From Pogonophryne albipinna (taxonomy: Eukaryota > Chordata > Actinopteri > Perciformes > Artedidraconidae), in NCBI GenBank assembly GCA_028583405.1, contig CM053256.1:986424-1050423 (forward strand): a stretch of 64,000 bases of DNA. Direction: 5' to 3'. Position numbers and translations under genes: made by a program. Below are positions 26,001-36,831 of this stretch, in pieces. The stretch's first letter is position 1. Every line of letters starts with the position of its first letter. Below the pieces are notes generated by a model. It was not told the DNA's origin. It was given only the letters and a program-made list of their open reading frames with translations, and did not search any database.

Positions 26001-27840
26001 GTTTCTACACCACCCCCTGGGAAACTCTTGCACAATTATGCTGTAAAATCATTGCATCATTCCTTCAGAGTCTGAACAATCTGAGACAAGCATGTCTCAA
26101 GATCTTGTCATAATGAGCACTGTCAGTGATGCAGCTGTAGTCAGTGGCAGGGTCCCCCAAAAAGCTAGGACCGGCCCTGGTCAGTGGCCTCCAAGTAAAC
26201 TCTCCCTGGCATTGGGATGAGGGAAGGAATCACTTGGCAGACACACGTTGTCCTCTGTCCAGCAGAAATCCCCCAAAACCGCAGTACCTCTTCACACCAC
26301 TGTTGCCTTGACAACGAGGCACAAGCATAATGTCAATATCTCCTCAGAGATGCGTTCTTTGCACACTTCTTCTGTTTGCAGTGAGCAACTCTTCACCAAC
26401 ACACTGATTCAGAGAACCCAAAAGGTGGTGCACAGCTATCCAATGCTGCTGTAATCACAGCCATTCAGCTACTGAGAAAAACTCAATTTAAATCTCTCTC
26501 CCAACGGGTTACAAAATAAAACGGCTGAGGTCAGGAATGCTGAAACAGGTGAATGTTAAAACAAACTAATGATAGTAGTCTGCCTATTCTTTATTACTTC
26601 AGTTCTAAGTTAATAGGCAAAACAAGGAAACTTTCCCTAACCACAGATTAATCTTTTATCTACTTGGTTATTCTATTCATTTTCAAATTGTTTATCTAAG
26701 TTGTGTTACAAGCATGGTGAGGTTGTAACAGAATACACAAATAACTGTATTCAATCCGCGCCGTATTTGAAAACTGTAATGAATTAAAATCAATGTTTAA
26801 CGACGTAATATAAGTTAAATATATTGTTAAGCTAATTACTGTTTTATTGTGAAGGCATCTCTGGTGAACAGCGGCCTGTGGCTTTTATTTTGAAAGGCCG
26901 TTCCGGAAATATACTCCGTAATGTGAACAGTGAGCTTGACTTCTAGAAACACGGAAAGTTACGATAACAATCGTTCTAATGCATTAAATAAAGTCATGAA
27001 AGAGACAAGGAGGGGAAAAGGCGTGTGGAAGTAAGCAATGAACTGAAAATGCCACCAATCCTCCGTTTTAACCATGGTTTTAACGTGATGGCGGACATTG
27101 AAAACCGAAGCGGGCATAAGCACCCCTGTCATACATAACCACTTTTTACTTTCCCTTAACGTTACTGTATGTAATATAATTTTTTCTTGAAATATAATTA
27201 AGTACAATCCTTAGTTCATGACAAATACCATGAAATTCACAATGTAATGCAATGGTACCAATCAGTTCTCAAAACCTCTCATAAAACCACAAAGTGACGT
27301 AACTGTGTCCCACAAAAACGGCTAAAAACACAAATCATAGTTTCTTATTTATTTCAATATCTACTTCCTCAAATCACACATTGATGAATTAATTTTCAAT
27401 GTATTCACTCCAACTTCAGATCACTCGATCTTTCACTTCTTCCATGATTGACTTCGTATCTTTTATCTGACTGGGTTGGTCTGTGTTCACTTGTATTTAT
27501 CAATACACTGGAGAAATCTTGTCGTTACTCTTAATGTCCTTATTGTTATTTATTTGAATGTCCTGTTAATTCAGACGTGCACACAGCATATGGTTGTACA
27601 CCCTGTTCGCCTCCAGAGGGCAGCAGCTGACCACGAATGAACTTCCTCTGTCTGATGAAGCTCCCAGCTTCTGCAAACCTTCTCCTGTCACTATGTTTCT
27701 GCTCTCTCTTCTCAATTATTACACAGATTCGACGTAAAAAATTACACAGTTTATTACAGAATTTCCCCAGCGAGTCAGCCGTGCAGGACTAGATTACCCC
27801 ACGGAGACCTCGCTGGTTCACTTTGCTAGGTCAAGAATGC
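23060..27840. other. AT-rich core of the LTR element, no gene recognised
   Basis: About 4.8 kb with no ORF longer than about 100 codons in either strand and no reverse transcriptase, integrase or protease motif. It should contain gag-pol if the element were autonomous, and it does not. Confidence 0.7.
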
Positions 27841-27880
27841 TCTACTTGGCTCTACAAACACTTTCTTAAATATAACTCGA

Positions 27881-28056
27881 TGCCCGGTCCGGAATGCCCT
27901 ACCGGACTCTGAGCACCGACTTTGCTTTTAGTGAGCTAAGGACTGGAATGCAAAACCAGACTCTTACACACCCTTAGTGCCCGATAGGTCCGGAATTTCC
28001 TACCGGACTCTTATACACACTTAGTGTCCGATAGGTCAGGAATGTCCACCTGACTC
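27881..28056 (-). repeat. Tandem array of short stem-loops in the LTR element leader
   Basis: Four units of about 50 bp, each an inverted repeat around a short loop: GTCCGG/CCGGAC (27887-27907), CTGG/CCAG (27943-27959), GTCCGG/CCGGAC (27988-28008) and GTCAGG/CCTGAC (28035-28054). Stem changes are compensated on the other side. The position, about 245 nt or more downstream of the primer-binding site, is where packaging or dimerisation signals of retroelement RNA normally lie. Confidence 0.7.
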
Positions 28057-28299
28057 TTATACAAACACTTTCTTAAGTATTGTATTTTTTACCGTGACTA
28101 AGAACACTGAGAATGCCACTGACAACTCTAAAATTTTGTAGCAAAGCCAAATCACAGATTTTGGTAATCAACAGGTATCTGTTTTACCTTTGTATTATGT
28201 AGGACGTCCTGGTTTAGTTGTCAACGGTGTCCCGGGTGTCCTCCCCTGGACAGAAATTCGTCCGCTGGCTGTCGGTGGTCCTTCTAGAGACCAGCACTC

Positions 28300-28317
28300 A
28301 TCACGTCGGGGTCACCA
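28300..28317 (-). other. Primer-binding site for tRNA-Trp
   Basis: The plus-strand 18-mer here, ATCACGTCGGGGTCACCA, equals the 3' end of eukaryotic tRNA-Trp including CCA. In element sense this is TGGTGACCCCGACGTGAT, the primer site also used by avian sarcoma/leukosis-type retroviruses. It lies 3 nt from the 5' LTR edge, where a primer-binding site belongs. Confidence 0.93.
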
Positions 28318-28320
28318 GAT

Positions 28321-29095
28321 TGTTGAAGCAAACACAGTAGTGGTGGCTTAAAGCCCACCTCTGCTCCGCGCCGTTCGTTAGATGAGCCTGGTCAGATTAA
28401 TAAGAGAAGGAGTTCAAAACACCGGCATAAAAGTTATAACAATAATCTGATTTTAATGGTAAAAAACACCAATACAAATTACAGAGTACTCCGGGCTCCC
28501 AGCTCTACTGCTGTGCGATACAGGTATCGGGACCAGCCAGTCAGAAACAAGGGGGCATTTTGCATGAATAAACAACAGTATATATGGACATTTTTGGGGC
28601 GGAGATGTGGGTCGGCTCTTCCGTCCCATTTTACTCCTAAGTGAAGCGTGAGAGCCTCGGAACTAGTCAAGGTCAGAATCACTTTTTATCTTCCACCTAA
28701 CTTCACTCCTTTACTTTCCCAGGGAAGATTTCACACAAACTATTCTTTCCCAAAACAATCAAACATTGTACACAGATATATTGGTGCTTGAGATTATACT
28801 GGCCCCAGGAAGAACCTTGAATAAGAACATGTGCATGTGCTGGTGGGGGGGAAAGTGTATGTGTGTGTGTGTGTGTGCTGATATCTGGGTCAGTGAGTGT
28901 ATGTGTGTGTGCTGGAGACAGGAGGTGTAAGTGTGTGTGTGTCAGGGTATCTGGGCAATTGAGTGTAAGTGAAAAGGGTTATATATATAGGATTACTTTA
29001 AAACAGTCCCAAATAATACATGTTCACTTCAATACAGTTCAAGATAATACCTGTTTACTTTAATACAGTTTAGAACAATATCTGTTTGCTTTAAC
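28321..29095 (-). repeat. 5' LTR of the LTR element
   Basis: 775 bp. In element sense it begins GTTAAAGCAAACAG and ends CTTCAACA. Near-identical to 21570-22342; the visible differences are C versus T at 28696/21945 and one extra GT unit near 28870. A minus-sense TATA-like run (CCTATATATATAACC) lies near 28981-28990, and an ATTAAA near 28455. Confidence 0.93.
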
Positions 29096-29096
29096 A

Positions 29097-29523
29097 TGCA
29101 ATCTGGTTTGGTGTCATCGATGAGAGCATGCAGGTTGGGGGTCTTGCCCTTTACGCCACCACAGTTGATCAAGATTGTTCGCCATTGATTATGTCTGTTG
29201 GTTGTGGTCCCTACAATGTTGTCGGCTGAGTCATCCACAGAGGTTGTATTTATGGTTGACAGGCTTTCACTCACTTCTTGGTCACTGATTTCAGATTGGT
29301 TTTCAGTTGTCAATATTACATTGTTATTGGTGGTTGCTGGGTGTCCGTTTTCTCTATATTGGGTTATGGGTTCGAGATCTATTCTTGCTTTCTTAGTTTG
29401 ACTAGTTCCAGGGTGGACCGCGAACTCGGAAGACATCGTTTTTTGACTCATCGGCTGCTGTTTTTGCCTTGGCCTCCTCGACTTTATTCCTGATGAGTTC
29501 ACGATCTTCCTTGTTGTAGTCAT
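29097..29523 (-). pseudogene. LINE ORF2 N-terminus (start of endonuclease), separated by LTR insertion
   Basis: The minus-strand frame from 29523 reads into ILINCGGVKGKTPNLHALID and TKPDC, the first strand of an APE endonuclease fold. Codons TTG/TGC before the LTR join in frame to ATA ATT GGG after it (TKPDC + IIGNETWL). The two halves were therefore one ORF until the LTR element inserted. Confidence 0.75.
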
Positions 29524-30099
29524 TTGAAATGCTTATTCTCTGATACTTGTTTTCACTGTTTTTTAGTTTCCTCACATTCTTGAATATTTTCTCTTTGTCA
29601 TGACTGTTGTTGAGTACAATTTTTAATGGTCTGTTCCGTTTGGGGCCCTGGGTAGCCTGTGTTCCTAGTCTGATAACCTGTTTGGTCTGAAGTATCCCTA
29701 TTTCAAAAATGTTTTCACAAAGACTGTCAAAGAACTCTACCGGGGTTTCTTCAGTACTTTCATCTGCTTGGTAAATGATCAGGTTGTTCTCTCTGGATTC
29801 ACGATCATCTGTTTCCTTCAGCTGTTCATCTCTAGCTTCTTTCATTATTTTCTTAAAGTTTGATGGTGCAGATGTTTCACTTGCTTTGGTCATTTCTGCC
29901 CAGGTCTTCACTGTGTCGGCATATGAAATGTGTATCTGCTGGATAGTGTGTTGGATAGATGTTCATCTTGTTGTAGTTGTAGCCCCCTTGCCAGCGATTC
30001 TCTCTCTAGTTTAGCATACTCAGCCCGACTCAGCCTGGTTGTTCCTGGCCTTAGAACCACGATTTTATGGGGCCAGAAAAACTGTGAATTAGGACCCAC
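29402..30099 (-). pseudogene. LINE ORF1-like region
   Basis: Two minus-strand frames, 30099-29908 (MGPNSQFFWPHKIVVLRPG...) and 29911-29402 (MKTWAEMTKASE...), together look like an ORF1 protein. There is an acidic, probably coiled-coil stretch, then an RRM-like region (NLIIYQADES, EIGILQTKQVIRLG, PLKIVLNN). It ends RVRGPPWN just before the overlapping ORF2 start region. ORF1p-type proteins bind the element RNA. The function is assigned by position and overall look rather than a diagnostic motif. Confidence 0.6.
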
Positions 30100-30502
30100 T
30101 AGCCGGTACTAGGCCAAGTGGAAACGCAACCAAAAACGGGCCCCGCACGGCTCGACACGCTTAAAGCGAGCTACACACTGCAGTGGAAACGCGCCATAAG
30201 ACACTAAAACATTGGAGAGTATTGTTCTAGAGGGAGTTTCTTATTAGTTACATCACTAACACTCGCGCATCTATTGGCTTGCGCTCAAACACATTGTACG
30301 TCAGTGACCATCAACTAGCGACCCGTGGGCCAAATCTGGCACGCGCTGTGGTGCTGGCGGAGTGGTTAGTGCGTTCGCCCCCCACTCATTTTTGTTTTAC
30401 AACGTCTCGTGAGTAATGTGCAGTACCGGAGTCCAACAGAGAGGCAGCAGCTGCGGGACAGTAGACTGCGTACTGCGTAGCCTACCCTTCCCTGAAGATG
30501 AA

Positions 30503-30962
30503 GGCCCATTCCCAAACCGCCCCCTACACCCTACCCCTCCGTTTGCGCATTCACGCGGAGGGCCCGCCATATTGAGGGCTGTTCCAAACCACCGAGTGTG
30601 GAGCGGTGTGGAGGGGGAGTGGGCTATCAAGCCCTCAAACAGCGAGTCTGCATCGGTGCTGACCATATATACAGTCTATGGTGCTGACTTGAGACCGGTC
30701 TCAATGAAAGATGTTTGGAGTTTTATTTGAGTTATTAATTTACATTTTTTGTCTAAGAGATGCTGATTTGAAACCGTTGTTACATACAGTTACGGCATTT
30801 CCTGTTTCTGCCGGAGAGAGGGGAGGCCGTCCCAAAGCTTGCTGCTGTATTTACTCCATCCATCTGACAGGAGGGAGCCTCGTTGAGCTGCGAGTGTGGC
30901 TACAGACGGAGTTCACTCCGTCACGGAGGGGTAGGGTCGAGGAAGTGGTTTGGGATTGGGCC
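30503..30962. mobile_element. MITE, 'ggcccattcccaaacc' family, copy 1
   Basis: Left end GGCCCATTCCCAAACCGC; right end, inverted, GGTTTGGGATTGGGCC. The trinucleotide GAA flanks both ends. No coding capacity. A second copy follows after about 13 bp. The 3-bp duplication fits CACTA or Harbinger-type elements (inference). Confidence 0.75.
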
Positions 30963-30975
30963 GAAGTGATCCTTT

Positions 30976-31676
30976 GGCCCATTCCCAAACCGCCCCCTAC
31001 ACCCTACCCCTACACCCTACCCATCCGTTTGCGCGTTCACACGGAGGGTCCGCCATATTGAGGGCTGTTCCAAAGCAACGAGTGTGGAGGGGGAGTGGGC
31101 TATCAAGCCCTCAAACAGCGAGTCTGCAGCGGTGCTGACTTGAGACCGGTCTCTACCTGACCGGAGTCACGCTGTGTGTCCCCGTCAGGAAACACGCTGT
31201 TTACAAGTAGTTCCAGCAAACATCCACTGATAAACTACGGTGTTAACAACCTCATGATAACCTCATATGTTTTTAACTTAGGATCATACCCGTGTTTAGT
31301 CTAGAAAAAGGTAAATGTGTGCATTTTATTATAAAGTTGTGTATATTTACAGACCGTTGCAAAAACTAAGAAGCTTATAAACATCAGGTTTAAAACTAAA
31401 AGAGCTTTGAAACACAATGAAAGATATTTGGAGTTTTATTTGAGTTATTCATTTAAACTTTTTGTCTAAGAGATGCTGATTTGAAACCGTTGTTACATAC
31501 AGTTACGGCATTTCCTGTTTCTGCCGGAGAGAGGGGAGGCCGTCCCAAAGCTTGCTGCTGTATTTACTCCCTCCATCTGACAGGAGGGAGCCTCGTTGAG
31601 CTGCGAGTGTGGCTACAGACGGAGTTCACTCCATCACGGAGGGGTAGGGTCGAGGGAGTGGTTTGGGATTGGGCCT
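30976..31676. mobile_element. MITE, 'ggcccattcccaaacc' family, copy 2
   Basis: Same termini and orientation as the copy at 30503-30962, flanked by TTT on both sides. It carries roughly 240 bp of extra central sequence. The right 270 bp (31405-31676) closely match 30700-30962. Confidence 0.75.
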
Positions 31677-32053
31677 TTGTTAGCGTGAAGAGTCTGCTTT
31701 ATGCAAGCCCCCAGGAAGTGCCCCGGACTCAGATGAAAATATTAGTAGTGGCCAAACGGCAGTACTACACTTCCGTTTGGTTGCCAGGCCCGGAAACACT
31801 TTTTCCCATTGACTTACATTGGGAAAGAGTGGTCTGTAAATCGTTGGATAATTTTTTTTAAACTAAATAAACTACCCAGTATGAACACTTGTATAGCCCT
31901 TATTAAAAACATTCGTTCCTCAAGTTGTAAAAATGTGCTAATAACGTTATTCTGAGAGTTATTTCCCTCTGCAATATGAACGCGCATCTAACCCACGGAA
32001 CCGCGCCGCCCGGCACGTTCATGTGATGTGACGTGTTCAGTAGTATCAGAGCC

Positions 32054-32054
<1 letters not shown>

Positions 32055-32091
<37 letters not shown>
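32055..32091. repeat. (TAA)n microsatellite
   Basis: Perfect AAT/TAA trinucleotide run of about 12 units. Confidence 0.95.
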
Positions 32092-32502
32092 GCCATAACA
32101 TCTCTCTATATGGCGTTGAGTAGTATGCGTTTTACCTTTACCCATGGATGCACAATAAGAACGGACCCATATCGCCTTACTGCCAGCCCACGGAGCTGTA
32201 ATAATGGATATATTGCACATGTTTGCTGTAATTCATCATTTGTAAAATATTATACTACATGGGCTGTATGATGTAAATCTTGTATTAAATAAAGTTAATA
32301 TTACCAACGTAGATTAACGTCCCTGTAGCTTCTTATTGCACTTGCAATATACCATTAAAGGAGTTGAAGGTTGCTGTTTGCTATTACTATAATACCACGC
32401 AGGGATAAGCCAGAGTTTACAACCTTTGCATGTGGGCACAACACGTTTTGACCCAGATGAATTAGCTATACCATATGATATCACCCGAGGAAGTCGTCAT
32501 AC

Positions 32503-32988
32503 TTAAAGGTGACCTATCATGCAAAATGCACTTTTGTACGTCTTTTATACATGAATATGTGTCCCCGGTGTTCCAGGGAACTCACCAAGTGTCAGAAAAC
32601 ACAACCCTCTCTATTTTCCTCCATACACAAATCTCTTAAAAAGGGGCTGCAACGGATCTGATACAGACTGATCCAGATTTGAACACTTCTATGACGTCAC
32701 AGAAGTGGCGCTACGGCTATTGGGCCAACTTCACCAATCAGGAGGAGACAGCCACGGACATTGCCGTTTGAAAGCGCTGGAGACGCTGTAGTACATATGC
32801 CAGGCCTGTAGATGGTGCTGTTCTCACAGAATCAGCCCATGCAAAGACAGTGTTAAATTGAGCGAAATGAGGAATGGCTAAAATGCATGATCTGTTTGGT
32901 ATTTTGAAAAATAAAAAGTATAAATATGCCTTATATAGGTATGGTCCTACACTATATTATTCAAATATAGCATGATAGGTCCACATTA
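32503..32988. mobile_element. TTAA-type MITE
   Basis: Left end TTAAAGGTGACCTATCATGC; right end, inverted, GCATGATAGGTCCACATTAA. No protein coding capacity. An (AT)n tract follows at about 33051-33079. Confidence 0.75.
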
Positions 32989-33046
32989 AATAAAGATATA
33001 TGTGTCAAAGCTCTAATCAAATGAGCAGTTGTATTAATTATACTTG

Positions 33047-33084
<38 letters not shown>

Positions 33085-33859
33085 GCCTGTGTTGTATATT
33101 TATACACACAAATGAAGAACCTTGTGTGTGTCAAATAACAAGTTGTATTGTAGTGTTTATTTTAGTGTTGTTTTATGCTTATCCACATTTTGATTTCAGA
33201 GCACAGGAGAATGCTGGGCACAACATAAAGCTCAACAGTGAAGCTGGCAATGCTGAACAATACCATCACTAGATCGTGTTACATCAGCGTAATATAAAAG
33301 TACATAACGATTGATGTGCACATTAGCATAATTACTAATGGCTCGGACGTTACACTAGCTAGCCGCTAGCTACTAGCTGCTAACTGCGGCAGCCGCTTCA
33401 TTATTCGTTAATATCAAATCCATCATAACAATCCAGAACGCGCGGTGTTGTTACGTGTACGCAAATTGACGTGCTTGTGATGTGAGCGAGCCTTTTGGGG
33501 TGCGTGGTTAAAGTTGCGCATGCTCTATGAGCGCACATACGTGTACTTCTCAGGCATGCTGGGTAATTTGTGACGTTTCACTCTCTCAAAAGTTGGGCCA
33601 TTTTGTCATCCATGCACCAATGAGCAACTCTCATAGGAATGAATGAGGCCCCGCCTTCCACGCTGTATCCAGTTCTTATTATACATCCATGGCTTTATGC
33701 GCTCCGCAGTAGCCCATGCTACTCCGGCGACTTGACAATACATGAGCATGCTCCACTAGCACTAGGTCAACAACTTCAAAATTCAGGGCTATAAAATCGC
33801 TGGCCCCCGAAAGTGTCTCTAGGAATAATGTGGGCCCTTGGACAAATGTAGTTGGTGAT

Positions 33860-34107
33860 CCCTGTTGTACGTGATAAACTGAGGGGCGGGACATCTCTAG
33901 GCAGTTGACCAATCAGAGCAGAGCCGGCCAGCTAACCAATCAAAGCAGACTGGGCTCTGGTTTCAGACAGAGGGTGAAAAGAGGTGCTGCAGCAGTATGA
34001 GAAAAATAAAGAGCTTTTTGAACATTAAAGCATGAAGACATGTCACAGTAGAGACACTAAATACAAATATGAACTCTAAAAGTGAGCATAAAAGGGTCCC
34101 TTTAAGT
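33860..34107. mobile_element. Fragment of a TTAA MITE, 'ggggcgggacatctct' family
   Basis: Contains the family-diagnostic passages 'ggggcgggacatctct', 'agagccggccagctaacc' and 'agactgggctctggtttc', and ends 'gggtccctttaa'. The left terminus is missing or diverged. Relatives lie at 42423-42847, 45698-46023 and 57311-57706. Confidence 0.75.
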
Positions 34108-35890
34108 AGAAGTACAGCAAAAACTACTTAAAAATAACAAAAGTAAAAGTGCTCATTCTGCAAAAAGAGCTCACACTTCCTTTGAATGGTGTTTGTTTCT
34201 CGTACATTTTCTATCATGAAATAACTCTTTAGTAATCAAGAACACATTTGGTAAGGTCTGTAAAGATGCTGACCTTTATTAAGCAAGAGACACTCACAAC
34301 AACAAGTTCTGCTTTAAAGCAAGTAGAGAACATTTACAGAAATGTTGTTTCTGTACTTCTGCTCCAAAGCATCATTTCATAAACCGGCAACATAACTTAC
34401 AGTAATTATCTCAAAAGCATGAATACATTAAATACACTTAATTTAAACAGAAAACAGATGTCACAGCACAACAAAGTAAACAATGTAATATGAATCCTTA
34501 TGTTAGTATATTTCACATCCAAAAAACTAATTGTGTTCTCATGTGTTCCGACAGCACAGATGGTTGTTGCAATCAAATGTCTTAAGCACTGAATTTCAAC
34601 ATTACAAATTGAAAACAACAAGGCGAATCAGAAATACTTAAATGAGCCTTTTATAATGTGTTACAAAGCAAACATCTGATGTGTGTTTTCTCCCATTATC
34701 TCATGACAGCTCAGAGTAACACAATTGCATGTCCTTATTAAACAAAATAAATTATTAGTTTGAAGTTTTATCTTTTTTGTTTTGTGTAAGCTTAGTTTGT
34801 ACTTTATCAACACCATTTGACAGTTTTGACTGCTGAATTATGCCTTAATTTAAAATTAAATATTGCACCACAAACTAAGACAAGAAGAAAATGAGGATAC
34901 GCGCCGTCTGGTGTTTCTACGCATGCGCAGTTACTGATCCATACTCCACGTTACATTACCAGTAATTTAGCTGCCATTTTAATTATTTAATGACACATTA
35001 CACTTATATTGTTTAGGGGGAATCTCCTGACACAACCTCTCCTCAGAACAATGGTTTGTTAATCTTTTATTTTTCTCGGCAAACGCCGCAAATCAAACTA
35101 GAGTGTTGAGTGAAGTCTGAGCATGCGCAGTGAGAGCGCTTGCTCAGCGTCCCGTCCGGTGAATGACGTAACCTGCTCACCTGTTTCCACTTTACCTGAT
35201 CAGCTCTGCAGGACCAGCCTCTCACCCTGTAAATGTTGTTAAATGCTGTCTTTGCTTTGCTGCCCCTGAAGTTTCCTGCCCCACTCCAGTTACCTGAGGA
35301 TTATCAGTTTGAACTTTCTTCCTGTAAACGTTTGCATTTTGGAAAGTAATCATGAAACTGTTGCCTGCTGCCTCGTCTCCATGACACCATCAGACTGGAG
35401 AGAGCAGGCCATCTCTAATCCGATGTTTATATCTTTAACATTTAGAAATGCACCTCTTGAACTTTTCTTGTTATTACTCAGTGTTTTAGAGCATTATTGT
35501 TTAAACCTAATGTATAAATGTATTGGTCTATTCTTAGTGAATTATTGTTATTTGTTAGCCTTATAACTTGGCTTGAAGTCTTTGCACAGTAACATGTCTT
35601 TGAAAGGTTATTAGTATCCCACCTATGCAACATATCACATCAGTAAACACTAGTTTAACATTTATTTTGTAAATTCAGTAATGATATTTTGCAGCTGTGT
35701 AGCAACCTTGACGATCACATTTCTGATGTTTAAAAAAGAAAGAAAGGTGGCACTACCGTAGGTGAATATAATGAACATTGGCATTGTTTAGTTTGAGTCA
35801 TACAGTATATATATACACACAGTATTTTCGGTACCACTTTATAAACCAGTTCTAACATAGTTTGCATGCATCAACACAGGCTCACTATTT
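34108..35890. other. Intergenic DNA, nothing recognised
   Basis: AT-rich DNA with only short ORFs and no clear splice-flanked exon or repeat boundary that I could support. Confidence 0.5.
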
Positions 35891-35899
35891 GGCAAGATG

Positions 35900-36007
35900 A
35901 CTAAGCCTTATATTGGCTACTCAGAGAGAATCAACTCAGTGAGCAACAGATACCAAGGATGCTGGCTGATGACGAAGTAAGCTAGGTAGCCAATATAAGG
36001 CTTAGCA
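35900..36007. repeat. Foldback (inverted repeat) with flanking direct repeats
   Basis: 'taagccttatattggctac' at about 35904 has its exact reverse complement at about 35986-36005. Outside it, 'actatttggcaa' (about 35884) and 'ctatttggcaac' (about 36030) are direct repeats. It resembles a small foldback element. Confidence 0.6.
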
Positions 36008-36375
36008 GTACAGATAAATGTGGACTCTCTATTTGGCAACCGGTCACAGTCGCCCTGTTTATCTCATGTCTTATAAAAGCTTCTTAAGGATTTAGAAAGT
36101 GTTCACAACCTAATTAATAAATAAATTACAAACTAGTAGTGGTACTCACACACCGAAATGCAGCTGTAAAATCTGCCTTATTTGTATTAATCCACAGCTG
36201 CAAATATTTCACCAACCAATGCAGCGTTAAATCATGTTTGAGTTTGCAAAAAAAAGCTCTGTTTTTTTGCCTTTTTATGGGATTTATCAAAAAAATATAG
36301 AATACCATGGACTTGTACTTTCAGGAGCAGTTAACTTACTGATGGGAGGATGTGATAAATTTGCTGAATGATTAC

Positions 36376-36831
36376 TGTCAGAGAATATTTTAATCCGATC
36401 ACTTTGTGTCTAGAGGTTCTCAGCTTTTCTGAGAACCTGTCAAATTACAAACATATGCTTTTCGTTAAGTCGCGTATGCTCCTGCCTGTGACTTGAGGAG
36501 GACACAGGTCAAGAGGTCCTCTGTCTTCCTGTGGGGGAAGTTTGGCTCATGTGAGGTTGTAATACAACGGGTCTTTGTTCCAATGTCTGGTAATGATTAA
36601 GGTAGGAAAAGGCGGGCTTTCTAGGTCCCTCCTCTTGGGATATACCAACCATATATCATGTTTAGCTTTATGTCTTCAGAGTGTTGCTTGGTGGCTCACA
36701 TGAAAGTGTGATATACTTTGTGATCTCTCCGGCCGTATTATACTCTCAATAAATATCAGTGTTTGACTAAAGCCGCTCCAGCTTCCATCCTTTCCTTGGC
36801 TCTGCATTGCTGCACAGAAGTTTCCATCACA
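36376..36831 (+). mobile_element. Solo LTR with 5-bp target duplication
   Basis: 456 bp beginning TGTCAGAG and ending CCATCACA (TG...CA). It is flanked on both sides by ATTAC (36371-36375 and 36832-36836). It contains an AATAAA at about 36749 and an A/T-rich promoter-like stretch near 36648. A perfect hairpin, GGTTCTCAG/CTGAGAACC, lies near 36415-36437. No internal region is attached, so it is a recombination remnant of an LTR element unrelated to the one at 21570-29095. Confidence 0.88.

Larger units (their letters stand above)
21570..29095 (-). mobile_element. Non-autonomous LTR retrotransposon (large derivative) with tRNA-Trp primer site
   Basis: Two direct LTRs (21570-22342 and 28321-29095) bracket about 6 kb. 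The primer-binding site next to the right LTR and the polypurine tract next to the left LTR both put the element on the minus strand. The internal region has no reverse transcriptase, integrase, protease or gag motif that I can see, only short ORFs and tandem repeats. It therefore looks like a large retrotransposon derivative mobilised in trans. The LTRs differ by about one substitution and one GT unit, so insertion was recent. Only AT is shared at the two flanks. Confidence 0.88.
18845..30112 (-). mobile_element. APE-type non-LTR retrotransposon (jockey/CR1 group), decayed and split
   Basis: It reads right to left. An ORF1 region (about 30099-29402) is followed by the start of an endonuclease (to about 29097), a 7.5 kb LTR insertion (21570-29095), the rest of the endonuclease (21568 down to about 21201), then the reverse transcriptase and 3' end near 18845. 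The frames are broken by shifts and stops, so this copy is inactive. End coordinates are approximate because target duplications were not found. Confidence 0.85.
18284..30196. mobile_element. DNA transposon with TAA target duplications, split by a retrotransposon nest
   Basis: Left end TGGCGCGTTTCCACCGCAG (18284); right end, inverted, CTGCAGTGGAAACGCGCCA (ends 30196). The trinucleotide TAA flanks both sides (18281-18283 and 30197-30199). A 3-bp TWA duplication is typical of PIF/Harbinger elements (established for that superfamily; assignment here inferred). Its own sequence is about 18284-18840 and 30112-30196, with no transposase. All sequence between belongs to later insertions. Confidence 0.75.

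Noticed and set aside
27881..28056. CRISPR-like spaced repeats
   Set aside because: The units are diverged, and the 'spacers' are themselves similar. The context is a eukaryotic LTR element leader.
28300..28317. tRNA-Trp gene fragment
   Set aside because: Only the 18-nt 3' end is present and it abuts an LTR at the right spacing, so it is a primer-binding site.
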